NCBI RefSeq assembly: GCF_041321095.1
Contig: NZ_JBGGWE010000006.1
Location: 248,001 to 312,000 of the forward strand
Source of the DNA: Fibrella arboris
GTDB taxonomy: Bacteria > Bacteroidota > Bacteroidia > Cytophagales > Spirosomataceae
Length of the DNA: 64,000 bases
Direction: 5' to 3'
The position numbers were made by a program, and so were the translations under genes. Numbering within the stretch: the stretch's first letter is position 1; every line of letters begins with the position of its first letter. The notes beneath the pieces were generated by a model, which saw only the letters and a list, made by a program, of their open reading frames with translations, had not been told where the DNA came from and did not search any database. Of this stretch, positions 42,733 to 51,287 are shown piece after piece.

Positions 42733-42823
42733 GGATTTACCCCCAACTCCCTACAGGGGGCTACTGCGCTACTATATAGCGCCACGGAGCTCTAGCCCCC
42801 TTTGGGGAGTTGGGAGTAAATCC
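42733..42823. repeat. Palindromic repeat abutting the porin gene 3' end
   Basis: Arms 42733-42763 and 42793-42823, 31 bases, pair with about three mismatches (ends GGATTTACCCCCAACTCCCT and its complement). The loop holds a second stem, GCGCTA/TAGCGC. The element ends one base before the porin stop codon. G/C-rich palindromes of the form CCCCCAACTCCCT are, to my knowledge, widespread between genes in Bacteroidota, so it is probably a dispersed repeat that also serves as a terminator. Confidence 0.85.
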
Positions 42824-42824
42824 A

Positions 42825-44243
42825 CTAAAACTCCACGTGGGTACGTAGTGCAAACAGGTTTACCGGGCCACGATCGCCATTGTAGCCGGGGTTGGCAACC
42901 AACTGATAGTCGGCAGTCAGGAAGAGCGCACGAGTTAGTCTGGTTTTATAGAAAGCCTCAAGAATCTGTTCCGTTTTATAGTTTGGCAGCCGTCCATCGC
43001 CAATCATGAACCCGATTCCCCCGGCGTTCAGGAAGGCGGCATGATCGGGAGAAAGCCCGTTCACTACAGCAGCTATACCGATAGCATCCTCTGGCCGACC
43101 CCAGCGGCTACCCGCGATAAACGCGCCCGCAGATACACTCCGATCAATTTCGGTAAACGCCCAGGTGGCTGTTTTGCCGTCATTCCAGCTGGCGCGGGCA
43201 AACAGACCACTGTTTTTGGCTATGGGCTGTTCGAGGCTCACGCCAAACCCGTATTTCACGCCGCCATATTGCTCGCCATTCAATATATAAGGCAATGACG
43301 TATCATAAGTACCAGCAAGCAATCGTTGGGTAGCTTCCTGATAAGCGGGCGCTTTCGAGGCATTTCTGAACGCCAGTAACCGAACAGTTCCGGGCTGTGC
43401 CAGCAAATGATACCGGCTTTCAAGCTCAACAGTTAAGCCACCCGACTGGCTGATGTTCCAGTCGAGGACGTTACCGTTGGCCATTTTTGGCATCAGGCTG
43501 TAAGCCACACGCACCTCGTAGGCGGGGCGCACATATTCTACTGCCAGCCCCCAGGTATAGCCACGCGTGTTGGCCGGGTAATCCCAGGCCCCGTAACTCA
43601 TCAGCGACCAGTTGAAAAACTGCGTTCTGGGGTCGTGCGAAAACCTGTTGTTATCAAAAATATCGGCAATCGAGAACTTACCGGCCGTGATAACCACCCG
43701 CGAATCGGGGCGGCGCTGCTTCACATGGTTTGCCTCCGACTGGATCTCTTCCGCCTGTGCGCCCCTCAACGCAAAGACCTGTTCAACAAAGAACCGGGCC
43801 ATGTAGACTGCCGGTTTCGGGCTACCGATACGAAAGCTCTCCCCATTAGGAAAGCCCGCGATGCCAACAGCCGCATTATAGAGCCCTGCATTGTAAGGCT
43901 CTGCGGCATCCCGACGGCCAACGCCTACCCCGCCCGCAATTTCAGGATTAGCGTAAATGGCAGCGCCCTTCCACAATTTCCGACCAACGAAAAGAGTCGT
44001 TGTAACCGATAAAGCCGTGTCGGGCTGGGTGCTCAACGTATTACGGCCAACGTACCCAGCCCCCTGAAAACCGGTATGTCCCTGCGCAATCGTTGTGAAC
44101 TGATAGTGTAAACTCCAGGCCTGCGATGAATCTAAGTAGTTATTGTTGTTGTCTTTCTGAGCGTATAAATCAGGCCTTGAATAACCAAGTACAATACAGG
44201 TAGCTAAGCATATACGGCAATACCAGGTAAGGCTTCGTTGCAT
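42825..44243 (-). CDS. Carbohydrate-porin (OprB)-like outer-membrane protein
   Basis: 472 aa from ATG 44243; a TTG two codons upstream is also open. A signal peptide (CRICLATCIVLGYSRPDLYAQ region) precedes AWSLHYQFTTIAQGHTGFQG and the recurrent barrel strands of OprB-type porins: VVITAGKFSIADIFDNNRFS, TQFFNWSLMSYGAWDYPA, KNSGLFARASWNDGKTA, ending LFALRTHVEF with C-terminal Phe. It would let small solutes across the outer membrane. It is divergent from czcCBA over a 218-base region with palindromes, so the two may respond to the same regulator. Confidence 0.8.
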   Translation of the reverse strand: MQRSLTWYCRICLATCIVLGYSRPDLYAQKDNNNNYLDSSQAWSLHYQFTTIAQGHTGFQGAGYVGRNTLSTQPDTALSVTTTLFVGRKLWKGAAIYANPEIAGGVGVGRRDAAEPYNAGLYNAAVGIAGFPNGESFRIGSPKPAVYMARFFVEQVFALRGAQAEEIQSEANHVKQRRPDSRVVITAGKFSIADIFDNNRFSHDPRTQFFNWSLMSYGAWDYPANTRGYTWGLAVEYVRPAYEVRVAYSLMPKMANGNVLDWNISQSGGLTVELESRYHLLAQPGTVRLLAFRNASKAPAYQEATQRLLAGTYDTSLPYILNGEQYGGVKYGFGVSLEQPIAKNSGLFARASWNDGKTATWAFTEIDRSVSAGAFIAGSRWGRPEDAIGIAAVVNGLSPDHAAFLNAGGIGFMIGDGRLPNYKTEQILEAFYKTRLTRALFLTADYQLVANPGYNGDRGPVNLFALRTHVEF

Positions 44244-44320
44244 GAACAAATGAGTAAAATCTTGTAGGTCGAAGGTATTGGCCGCACATTAAAGAGGCGT
44301 GAACGAGGCGTTAAAACGGC

Positions 44321-44357
44321 TTAAACGATTTGTCCATTTTGTTTAAGAGGCTCTTAA
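44321..44357. promoter_or_regulatory. Operator-like palindromes between porin and czcC
   Basis: TTAAACGATT...GTTTAA (44321-44326 with 44341-44346) and the perfect TTAAGAGGCTCTTAA (44343-44357) overlap in the divergent promoter region. Nearby are further partial copies of TTAAAGAGGCG and AACGAGGCGTTAA (44289-44315). Such spaced dyads look like binding sites for a dimeric regulator of metal efflux; none is encoded in the window. Confidence 0.5.
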
Positions 44358-44461
44358 TAGGTGTTTAATTACACATTAACGAGGTGGCAGCTACTTGCAG
44401 CCGCAGTCAGGGCATTAATCAGTGCGCCGCCTGCCACGTACATCATAGCCTAGTAATTTTT

Positions 44462-45811
44462 ATGAATCGCTCAGTTGGAGTTCGCATTAGCCAATGGAAT
44501 TACTCATTGCTGGGCCTGCTTCTTTGCACTTGTCTACTCGGACATGCTCAACCTCAGGCACCTGTTGCCCCCATCATCCCATCCGTAACGGATACACTCC
44601 GACTTAGCCTGCCCGATCTGGAACAACAGGTGCTGGCTCGTAATTATCAGTTGCTGGCTCAACGGTATCAGATCGATATTGCCGGGGCTGCCATTACACA
44701 GGCGGGTTTACGGCTGAATCCGAACCTGTGGTTTCAGACCAACCTGTACAATCCCAACACCGGTAAGGTTCTGCCCCTGGGCACCCCATCGCAGTCTGAC
44801 CTGGAAAGGCAAACGTTCAACAGCGGCTATTTCGCCGTGCAGCTTCAGCAGGTAGTGATGCTGGCCGGAAAACGCTCGAAGCTGGTGGCGCTGGCCGAAA
44901 GTAACCGGTCGCTAGCCCAGATCGCGTTTCGCGATGTGCTGCGGTCGCTGCGTTATCAGCTTTACACCACCTACGCCAACCTCTATTTCGACCTACAGGC
45001 ACTCGACCTGTTTCAGGATGAGCTGGCCCGACAACAACGGCTGGTTGAGTCAACACGCATTGCGTTGCAGACGGGTGGTGCGGCCTCTTATGAAGTAACG
45101 CGTCTCGATGTAGCCAACCGCGACCTACAGGCCAACATTGCTGACTACCGAAACCGGATTGCCGACGAACAGGCTACCCTGCGTATCCTGCTCCGGCAGT
45201 CGAATCCCACCTTTATTTTGCCTACCGCCCTGGCACAGCAAACCAGTCCAGCCCCGGCCTTAAGCGTTGCGCTCGATTCGGCCCTGACGAACCGCCCCGA
45301 TCTGGCCCTGACGCAGGAACAGATCGCCAATGCCCAGCGCAGCCTGAGCCTTGAGCGTGCCCGCCGCACACCCGACCTGATGACTGGTCTACTCTACGAA
45401 CGCTACGGAAATGCCTATACCAATTTCGTCGGCTTGCAGGCGAGTATCGATCTGCCCGTTCGGAACCGGAATCAGGGCGCCATTCGGGCCGCCGAAATCA
45501 CGGCGAAGAGTGCCGGGGCAGGCCTCGAGAACATGCAGGCGGTTGTACAGAGCGATGTATTGAACGCCTATGATGTGCTGAATGCGTATTACGAGCAGGT
45601 AAATACCCGCCCAGCCGGTTACCTCGGCCGAATTCAGAACATCAGCGCCGAAGCCACCAAAGCCTATAATGCCCGTAACATCGGCCTGCTCGATTATCTG
45701 GATAAGATACGTACCTACCAACAAGCACAACTCAACCACATCAATCTGCTCAATAACGTCTTTCAAAGCCAGCAACAGCTCGACTTTGTAACGAACACGC
45801 GGTTTTTCTAA
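44462..45811 (+). CDS. czcC: Heavy-metal efflux outer-membrane factor (CzcC-like)
   Basis: 449 aa from ATG 44462, which begins a signal peptide (NYSLLGLLLCTCLLGHAQ); the open frame begins earlier without support. Two OEP repeats are seen: LSLPDLEQQVLARNYQLLAQ and SLAQIAFRDVLRSLRYQLY, then ALTNRPDLALTQEQIANAQ. It is the outer-membrane channel for the CzcBA pump, first gene of czcCBA. A 123-base octad inverted repeat separates it from czcB. Confidence 0.88.
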   Translation: MNRSVGVRISQWNYSLLGLLLCTCLLGHAQPQAPVAPIIPSVTDTLRLSLPDLEQQVLARNYQLLAQRYQIDIAGAAITQAGLRLNPNLWFQTNLYNPNTGKVLPLGTPSQSDLERQTFNSGYFAVQLQQVVMLAGKRSKLVALAESNRSLAQIAFRDVLRSLRYQLYTTYANLYFDLQALDLFQDELARQQRLVESTRIALQTGGAASYEVTRLDVANRDLQANIADYRNRIADEQATLRILLRQSNPTFILPTALAQQTSPAPALSVALDSALTNRPDLALTQEQIANAQRSLSLERARRTPDLMTGLLYERYGNAYTNFVGLQASIDLPVRNRNQGAIRAAEITAKSAGAGLENMQAVVQSDVLNAYDVLNAYYEQVNTRPAGYLGRIQNISAEATKAYNARNIGLLDYLDKIRTYQQAQLNHINLLNNVFQSQQQLDFVTNTRFF

Positions 45812-45812
45812 A

Positions 45813-45924
45813 GAGTGAAAGGGTGAATGGCGAAAGAGCGAGCGCACGCTTCGCATGGGTATAGAGCGGTGTTATGGATCGCTCTTTCGCTTTCTCACTC
45901 TGTCGCCCTCTCACCCTTTCACTC
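45813..45924. repeat. Intercistronic octad inverted repeat (czcC / czcB gap)
   Basis: Left arm 45813-45843 contains GTGAAAGG GTGAATG GCGAAAGA GCGA; the complement of the right arm (45877-45924) contains GTGAAAGG GTGAGAGG GCGACAGA GTGAGAAA GCGAAAGA GCGA. The unit is 8 bases, consensus GYGARAGR; the right arm has two more units. The loop is 33 bases. It fills the space from the czcC stop to eleven bases before the czcB start. Confidence 0.88.
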
Positions 45925-45934
45925 ATTGACCTAT

Positions 45935-47041
45935 ATGAAAACAATCCACGCAATTTTCCCTCTTTTCGCCGCTTGCCTACTGGCCGCGTGCGGAAGCAAA
46001 GATGACAAGGCCAGCAACGTACCTACGTCGGATGCTGATTCAACGGCCAGTTACCTTACCGACTCGGTGCGGCGTATGAACCCTGAGAACGAACTGATCC
46101 TTAATGGTACCGTCACCTTCGACCAGGATAATGTAGTCCGCGTGTTTCCGCTGGTGTCGGGCAACGTAGAGAAAGCGACCGTGACATTAGGTACGTATGT
46201 CAAAAAAGGGCAGGACCTGGCTGTCATTCGGTCGGGCGATATCTCGAACTACGTTAATAACTACCAGGCCGATAAAGCGGATCTGGAAGTGGCGCAGCAG
46301 GCAGTGAAGAACACCGAAGCCCAGTATAAAGCCGGTTTTGCCTCGCAAACCGACCTCATCACAGCGCGGAATAACCTTAAGAAAGCGCAGGAAGAGTTGG
46401 GCCGGTCAACGAATGTGCTGCGCGTATATGGTGGCGCAAACGCAAATACGGGCCAGCCTTATTTTACGGTGAAAGCACCCATTGCGGGTTACATCGTCGA
46501 GAAGAATGTGAACACCGGCCAGGATCTGCGGTCTGATAACCAGAACCCGTTATACACCATCTCGAGCTTGCAGCGTATCTGGGTGATGGCCAATGTATAC
46601 GAGCAGGATATTCCGCAGATCAAGCAGGGCGAGGCGGTCGACGTGCAACTGCTGGCCTATCCTGACCGTGTGTTCCGGGGGCACGTCGATAACATCAGCA
46701 ACGTGCTCGACGAGCAGGCCCGCGTGCTGAAAGTGCGGATTGTGCTCGATAATAAAGAGGGTCTGCTAAAACCCGATATGTTCGCCACCATCCATGTACA
46801 CGTGGGTAACAACGGCGGCGGCATTACGGGTAACGCACTGGCCGTACCACAGAAAGCCGTCGTTTTCGACCGTGACCATTATTATGTGGTGGTGCAGACA
46901 GGTAAAGACAAATACGATGTACGGGAAGTGAAAGTCGAGAAAAACACGTCGCGCTACGCCTTCGTCGAAGGGAATATCCGCCCCGGCGAAACCGTCATCA
47001 CCGAGGGTAGCCTGCTGTTGTACAACGACTTAACAGACTAA
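45935..47041 (+). CDS. czcB: Heavy-metal efflux periplasmic adaptor (CzcB-like)
   Basis: 368 aa from ATG 45935, a lipoprotein (FPLFAACLLAACGSKDD); the frame opens earlier through the repeat. Barrel-sandwich halves VRVFPLVSGNVEKATVTLG and FTVKAPIAGYIVEKNVNTGQ flank an alpha-hairpin (DLEVAQQAVKNTEAQYKAGF). C-terminal beta-barrel ends LAVPQKAVVFDRDHYYVVVQ. It connects CzcA with CzcC. Confidence 0.9.
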   Translation: MKTIHAIFPLFAACLLAACGSKDDKASNVPTSDADSTASYLTDSVRRMNPENELILNGTVTFDQDNVVRVFPLVSGNVEKATVTLGTYVKKGQDLAVIRSGDISNYVNNYQADKADLEVAQQAVKNTEAQYKAGFASQTDLITARNNLKKAQEELGRSTNVLRVYGGANANTGQPYFTVKAPIAGYIVEKNVNTGQDLRSDNQNPLYTISSLQRIWVMANVYEQDIPQIKQGEAVDVQLLAYPDRVFRGHVDNISNVLDEQARVLKVRIVLDNKEGLLKPDMFATIHVHVGNNGGGITGNALAVPQKAVVFDRDHYYVVVQTGKDKYDVREVKVEKNTSRYAFVEGNIRPGETVITEGSLLLYNDLTD

Positions 47042-47048
47042 AAATAAT

Positions 47049-47156
47049 GAGTGAAAGAGCGATAGAGCTTCGCCAGATAGTTGGCTCGGCTCCTGTACCA
47101 ATAGTTACGCTTTCATTCCGGGCGGCGTCCCGCTTTCGCGCTTTCACTCTTTCACC
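47049..47156. repeat. Intercistronic octad inverted repeat (czcB / czcA gap)
   Basis: Left arm 47049-47068 reads GAGTGAAAGAGCGATAGAGC; the complement of the right arm (47130-47155) reads GTGAAAGA GTGAAAGC GCGAAAGC. Same 8-base unit as at 45813-45924. A further GCTTTCAT unit lies at 47108. The element fills the 118-base gap and ends four bases before the czcA ATG. Confidence 0.82.
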
Positions 47157-47159
47157 ATC

Positions 47160-50100
47160 ATGAACAAGTTCATTCGCTCTATCATCACGTTTGCCCTGAC
47201 GAACCGGTTCGCCGTGTTCTTCGGCATCCTGCTCATCATGGTGGGCGGCGTGGTCAGTTTTATGGATACGCCCGTTGAGACGTTTCCAGACGTAACCAAT
47301 ACCAACACCATTGTTATTACGCAGTGGCCGGGCCGGTCGGCCGAGGAAGTGGAACGCTACGTGACCATTCCGCTCGAGACTGAATTGAATTCGGTACCCA
47401 AGAAAACGACGCTCCGGTCGGTATCGCTGTTTGGCCTCTCAGTTGTCACCATGATCTTCGATGATGGGGTCGATAATTTCACCGCGCAAACCAACGTAGC
47501 CAACCGCATTGCCGGCGTTGACCTGCCCGAAGGCGTACAGGCCGAAATTCAGCCGCCCTACGGCCCGACCGGCGAGATCTACCGCTTCACGCTGGAAAGC
47601 AAAACCAAAGACATTACCGAGCTGAAGTCGATTCAGGACTGGGTGATCGAGCGGCAGATCAAAGCAGTGCCGGGTATTGCCGACGTGGTGAGCTTTGGCG
47701 GCAAAGTAAAAACCATCGAAGTAAGCCTGAACCCAACGCTGCTGGCCAACTACGGCTTCACGGCCGTCGATGTAGATCAAGCGATTCACCAGAGTAACGT
47801 CAACGTAGGTGGCGATGTCATTAAGCAGGGGAATCAGGCGCTGGTGGTGCGGGGTATTGGCCTGCTCACCAAACCCGAAGACGTAGCGGGTATCATCATC
47901 GATAACGTGAACGGTGCCCCCGTCCGGGTACGTGACGTGGCCACCGTCCGTGAGTCGTTTCAGCCTCGGCTCGGCATTGTGGGCCGCGACAAGAAAGACG
48001 ATGTGGTCGAGTGTATCGTGGTGATGCGGAAGGGCGAAAACCCCAATGAGGTCATTCCCGCCCTGAAGGCGAAGATCGACGAGCTGAACAACCAGATTCT
48101 GCCCAAAGACGTCAAGATCAAGACGTTCTACGACCGAACCACGCTCAACAACTACACCATGCATACGGTGGGCGAGAACGTATTCCTGGGCATTTTTCTG
48201 GTCACGGTTATCCTGCTGCTCTTTCTGGCCGACTGGCGCACCACACTCATGGTCGCCATCGTGATTCCGCTATCCTTGCTGTTTGCGTTCATCTGCCTCC
48301 GATTGCGCGGCATGACCGTTAACCTGCTCAGCATTGGTGCGCTCGACTTCGGTATCATCATCGACGGTGCCGTGATCATGGTAGAGGGTCTGTTTGTGAT
48401 GCTGGCTCACCGCGCCGATCAGCTCGGCATGATGCAGTTTAACAAACGCGCCAAACTGAGCTGGATCGCCTCGTCGGCAACAGAGGTAGGCAAGTCTATT
48501 TTCACCGCCAAAATTATCATCATCACGGCCCTGCTGCCCATTTTCGCCTTCCAGAAAGTAGAGGGTAAACTCTTTAGCCCGCTGGCCTGGACCATCGGTT
48601 TTGCCTTGCTCGGTGCCCTGATCGTTAGTCTTACGCTGATTCCGTTGTTGTGTTCGATCTTGCTGAAAAAGAACGTGCGCGAACGGCATAACCCCATTGT
48701 GCAGGGCATCGAGAAAGGCTACGTACCTGCGCTCGACTGGGCCATTCAAAAGCCCAAAGCCATTATCGGCATTGCGTTGGCGGGGCTGGCTATTTCGGGC
48801 TACATTTTTGCCGCGCACGTAGGCTCCGAATTCTTGCCCGGCCTCAACGAAGGATCGATTTATGTACGGGCCAGCCTCCCCTACTCCGTATCGCTCGACG
48901 AGAGTTATGCCTACACGCGGAAGTTCCGGGCCATTTTCAAGGAATTCCCGGAGGTCCGGGGCGTGATCTCGCAAACTGGTCGCCCCAACGACGGTACTGA
49001 CCCTACCGGCTTTTTCAACAACGAATTCTTTGTGGACCTGTACCCCAAAGAAGAATGGACGCGCGGCCTGACCAAAGATCAGATCATTGAGCAGATGCGG
49101 CAAAAGCTGGCGCGTTTCCACGGCGTTACGTTCGGTTTCTCGCAACCTATTTCTGATAATGTGGAAGAAGCCGTGTCGGGTGTGAAAGGGTCGATGGCCA
49201 TCAAAATTATTGGTCAGGACCTGAACGTGCTCGATAAGGAAGCCACGCGGGTCCTCAACGTGATGAAGAAAATCCGGGGCGTCGAAGACCTCGGCGTTTT
49301 CCGTAACCTGGGCCAGCCCGAATTCCGCATCACGCTCGACCCGCAGAAACTGGCGCTCTACAACGTACCTACCGACGTGGCGCAGTCGGTCATTGAAACG
49401 GCCATTGGTGGTAAAACCGTGACCCAGTATTTTGAAGGTGAACGCCGTTACGACATCAAAGTGCGCTACGACGAGCGCTTCCGGTATTCGCCCGAAATGA
49501 TCGAAAACCTGCTGGTGCCCACCCGGTCGGGGGCCAAGGTACCACTGAAAGAGATTTCGGAGATCACAACCAAGTCAGGTCCGGCGTTTGTGTATCGCGA
49601 GAACAGCGCCCGGTTCATTGCCATCAAGTTCTCGGTACGCGGGCGTGATTTGGGCGGCACCATTGCCGAAGCGCAGAAAACAGTGGCCGCCCAGGTGAAA
49701 CTGCCCGACGGTTACCGGATGCGGTGGGCAGGTGAATTCGAGAACCAGACCCGGGCCCAGAAAACGCTGATGGTCGTGGTGCCCATTTCGATCACCGTTA
49801 TCTTCCTGATCCTGCTCTTCACCTTCGGCAGTGCGCTCGACGCCACGCTCGTGATCCTGAACGTACCGTTCGCCCTCATTGGTGGCTTCCTGGCCCTCTG
49901 GGTTACCGGTATCAATTTCAGTATTTCGGCGGGGGTAGGCTTTATCTGTCTCTTCGGCGTATCAGTGCTAAACGGGGTGATCCTGATTAACCGGTTCAAA
50001 GAGAACCAGCACCGAAAAATGGACATTCTCGAAGCCGTTCGTGAAGGAGCCATCGCGCTGGTCCGGCCCATCATGATGACCGCGCTGATGGCGTCATTGG

Positions 50101-50291
50101 GTCTGCTACCCGCTGCCCTGTCGACAGGCATTGGCTCCGAAACGCAGAAACCACTGGCTACCGTGATGATCGGTGGCTTCATCACCAGCACCATTCTGTC
50201 ACTGCTGATCCTACCCGTCATCTACGGCTTGATCTATACGCGCCGTGACCGAAAGAAGCAGGAGAAACGAGCGCAGCCAGTTGGCGTATAA
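47160..50291 (+). CDS. czcA: Heavy-metal efflux RND permease (CzcA-like)
   Basis: 1043 aa. The HME-RND signature GALDFGIIIDGAVIMVEG (TM4, about residue 395) marks the metal-exporting branch rather than drug pumps. Porter start: TPVETFPDVTNTNTIVITQW and GRSAEEVERYVTIPLE. C-terminal TM bundle SAGVGFICLFGVSVLNGVIL. It drives periplasmic or cytosolic Co/Zn/Cd/Cu-type cations outward with proton influx; which metal cannot be told. Third gene of czcCBA, followed by a terminator. Confidence 0.93.
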   Translation: MNKFIRSIITFALTNRFAVFFGILLIMVGGVVSFMDTPVETFPDVTNTNTIVITQWPGRSAEEVERYVTIPLETELNSVPKKTTLRSVSLFGLSVVTMIFDDGVDNFTAQTNVANRIAGVDLPEGVQAEIQPPYGPTGEIYRFTLESKTKDITELKSIQDWVIERQIKAVPGIADVVSFGGKVKTIEVSLNPTLLANYGFTAVDVDQAIHQSNVNVGGDVIKQGNQALVVRGIGLLTKPEDVAGIIIDNVNGAPVRVRDVATVRESFQPRLGIVGRDKKDDVVECIVVMRKGENPNEVIPALKAKIDELNNQILPKDVKIKTFYDRTTLNNYTMHTVGENVFLGIFLVTVILLLFLADWRTTLMVAIVIPLSLLFAFICLRLRGMTVNLLSIGALDFGIIIDGAVIMVEGLFVMLAHRADQLGMMQFNKRAKLSWIASSATEVGKSIFTAKIIIITALLPIFAFQKVEGKLFSPLAWTIGFALLGALIVSLTLIPLLCSILLKKNVRERHNPIVQGIEKGYVPALDWAIQKPKAIIGIALAGLAISGYIFAAHVGSEFLPGLNEGSIYVRASLPYSVSLDESYAYTRKFRAIFKEFPEVRGVISQTGRPNDGTDPTGFFNNEFFVDLYPKEEWTRGLTKDQIIEQMRQKLARFHGVTFGFSQPISDNVEEAVSGVKGSMAIKIIGQDLNVLDKEATRVLNVMKKIRGVEDLGVFRNLGQPEFRITLDPQKLALYNVPTDVAQSVIETAIGGKTVTQYFEGERRYDIKVRYDERFRYSPEMIENLLVPTRSGAKVPLKEISEITTKSGPAFVYRENSARFIAIKFSVRGRDLGGTIAEAQKTVAAQVKLPDGYRMRWAGEFENQTRAQKTLMVVVPISITVIFLILLFTFGSALDATLVILNVPFALIGGFLALWVTGINFSISAGVGFICLFGVSVLNGVILINRFKENQHRKMDILEAVREGAIALVRPIMMTALMASLGLLPAALSTGIGSETQKPLATVMIGGFITSTILSLLILPVIYGLIYTRRDRKKQEKRAQPVGV

Positions 50292-50319
50292 CTTATCAGT
50301 ATCCCTTTAAGTAGAATTT

Positions 50320-50352
50320 AACGGCTCTGATCGATAGATTAGAGCCGTTTTG
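50320..50352 (+). terminator. Terminator of czcCBA
   Basis: AACGGCTCT (50320-50328) and AGAGCCGTT (50341-50349) form a 9-bp stem with a 12-base loop followed by TT, 28 bases after the czcA stop. Confidence 0.8.
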
Positions 50353-50373
50353 CGTGTTATACAATCGTATATA

Positions 50374-50961
50374 ATGGCTATTCCCACAGCACACATGGAC
50401 CAGGAAAAACCTTCTCCGAATAGTTTGGCCGAACGGTTCGACCGTTTTTCGCTTTACATAACCCGCATTACTGGTAGTTCAACGGCTTTTCTGCTGGCTT
50501 TTGCCACTGTTCTGGTCTGGGCAGCCACGGGTCCGCTTTTCCATTATTCTGAAACCTGGCAGCTGGTTATCAATACAGGTACCACGATCATCACGTTCTT
50601 GATGGTGTTCGTGATCCAGAAAGCGCAGAATAAAGAATCGCTGGCTGTGCAACTAAAGCTGAATGAACTGATTGCCGCCACAAAAGGGGCCAGCAACCGG
50701 CTTGTTTCTGTAGAAGAACTCTCGGAGCAGGAATTACAGGTGCTTTGCGAGCATTATCATACCATGGCAGAGCTGACCCGCCACGCCAGTGACCTGCGCA
50801 AGACCCACTCGGTGGAAGAGGCCATTCGCGATGCCCAGTACAAACTGAGCGAAGAAGAGGAAGAAGATGGCAAACGGGCTGTTGCCGTGGCAAAAAAACA
50901 CAGGGCATCCACAGACGGTAAAAAGCCTGCAAATGCCCCGAAAAGTAACGTACCTGACTAG
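50374..50961 (+). CDS. Low-affinity iron permease family membrane protein
   Basis: About 195 aa from ATG 50374; ATG 50395 (MDQEKPSPNSLAERF) is an equally good start. Two transmembrane helices (STAFLLAFATVLVWAATG and QLVINTGTTIITFLMVFVIQ) with the loop GPLFHYSETW and the following KAQNKESLAVQLKLNELI match the low-affinity iron permease family (PF04120), small two-helix proteins whose transport role in bacteria is unproven. The C-terminal half is a charged helix and a Lys-rich tail. It is convergent with the small hypothetical gene, three bases apart. Confidence 0.8.
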   Translation: MAIPTAHMDQEKPSPNSLAERFDRFSLYITRITGSSTAFLLAFATVLVWAATGPLFHYSETWQLVINTGTTIITFLMVFVIQKAQNKESLAVQLKLNELIAATKGASNRLVSVEELSEQELQVLCEHYHTMAELTRHASDLRKTHSVEEAIRDAQYKLSEEEEEDGKRAVAVAKKHRASTDGKKPANAPKSNVPD

Positions 50962-50964
50962 CGG

Positions 50965-51159
50965 TTATGAAGCTGAGCTGTTTCGCTTCCGCTTGACCGA
51001 TGTGCGGGCGGCAACTTCGGCCTGAAATTTGATCTTCAATTGACGATCAAGTTCCTTATCCCGTGGAACGTAGATGCTGGTCTTCCCGTCCGAGAATTTG
51101 AGCATCCAGTAGACGTTGTCGGTAGTAGGCGGAATGGATGTATAAACTGGCTTGCTCAT
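50965..51159 (-). CDS. Small conserved hypothetical protein
   Basis: 64 aa from ATG 51159: MSKPVYTSIPPTTDNVYWML, then KFSDGKTSIYVPRDKEL and a basic tail KRKRNSSAS. No known family comes to mind; size, charge and position next to the cold-shock gene (same strand, 128 bases downstream) suggest a small cytosolic or nucleic-acid-associated protein. Confidence 0.6.
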   Translation of the reverse strand: MSKPVYTSIPPTTDNVYWMLKFSDGKTSIYVPRDKELDRQLKIKFQAEVAARTSVKRKRNSSAS

Positions 51160-51287
51160 GATTCGTATGATAAAAATGAATATGGGTGACTGTGCGGTCA
51201 CCCTGTCTGATTAGTCAACGTATTTTTGCGCGAATCTTGTCGACCGGGCGCATGCGGTCTGTTGCCGGGCAACTCGAAAGAACTAGT

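Noticed and set aside
45827..45934. N-terminal extensions of CzcB (start at 45827) and of the T9SS protein (start at 22337)
   Set aside because: Both would translate through repeats or a terminator; internal ATGs give proper signal peptides.
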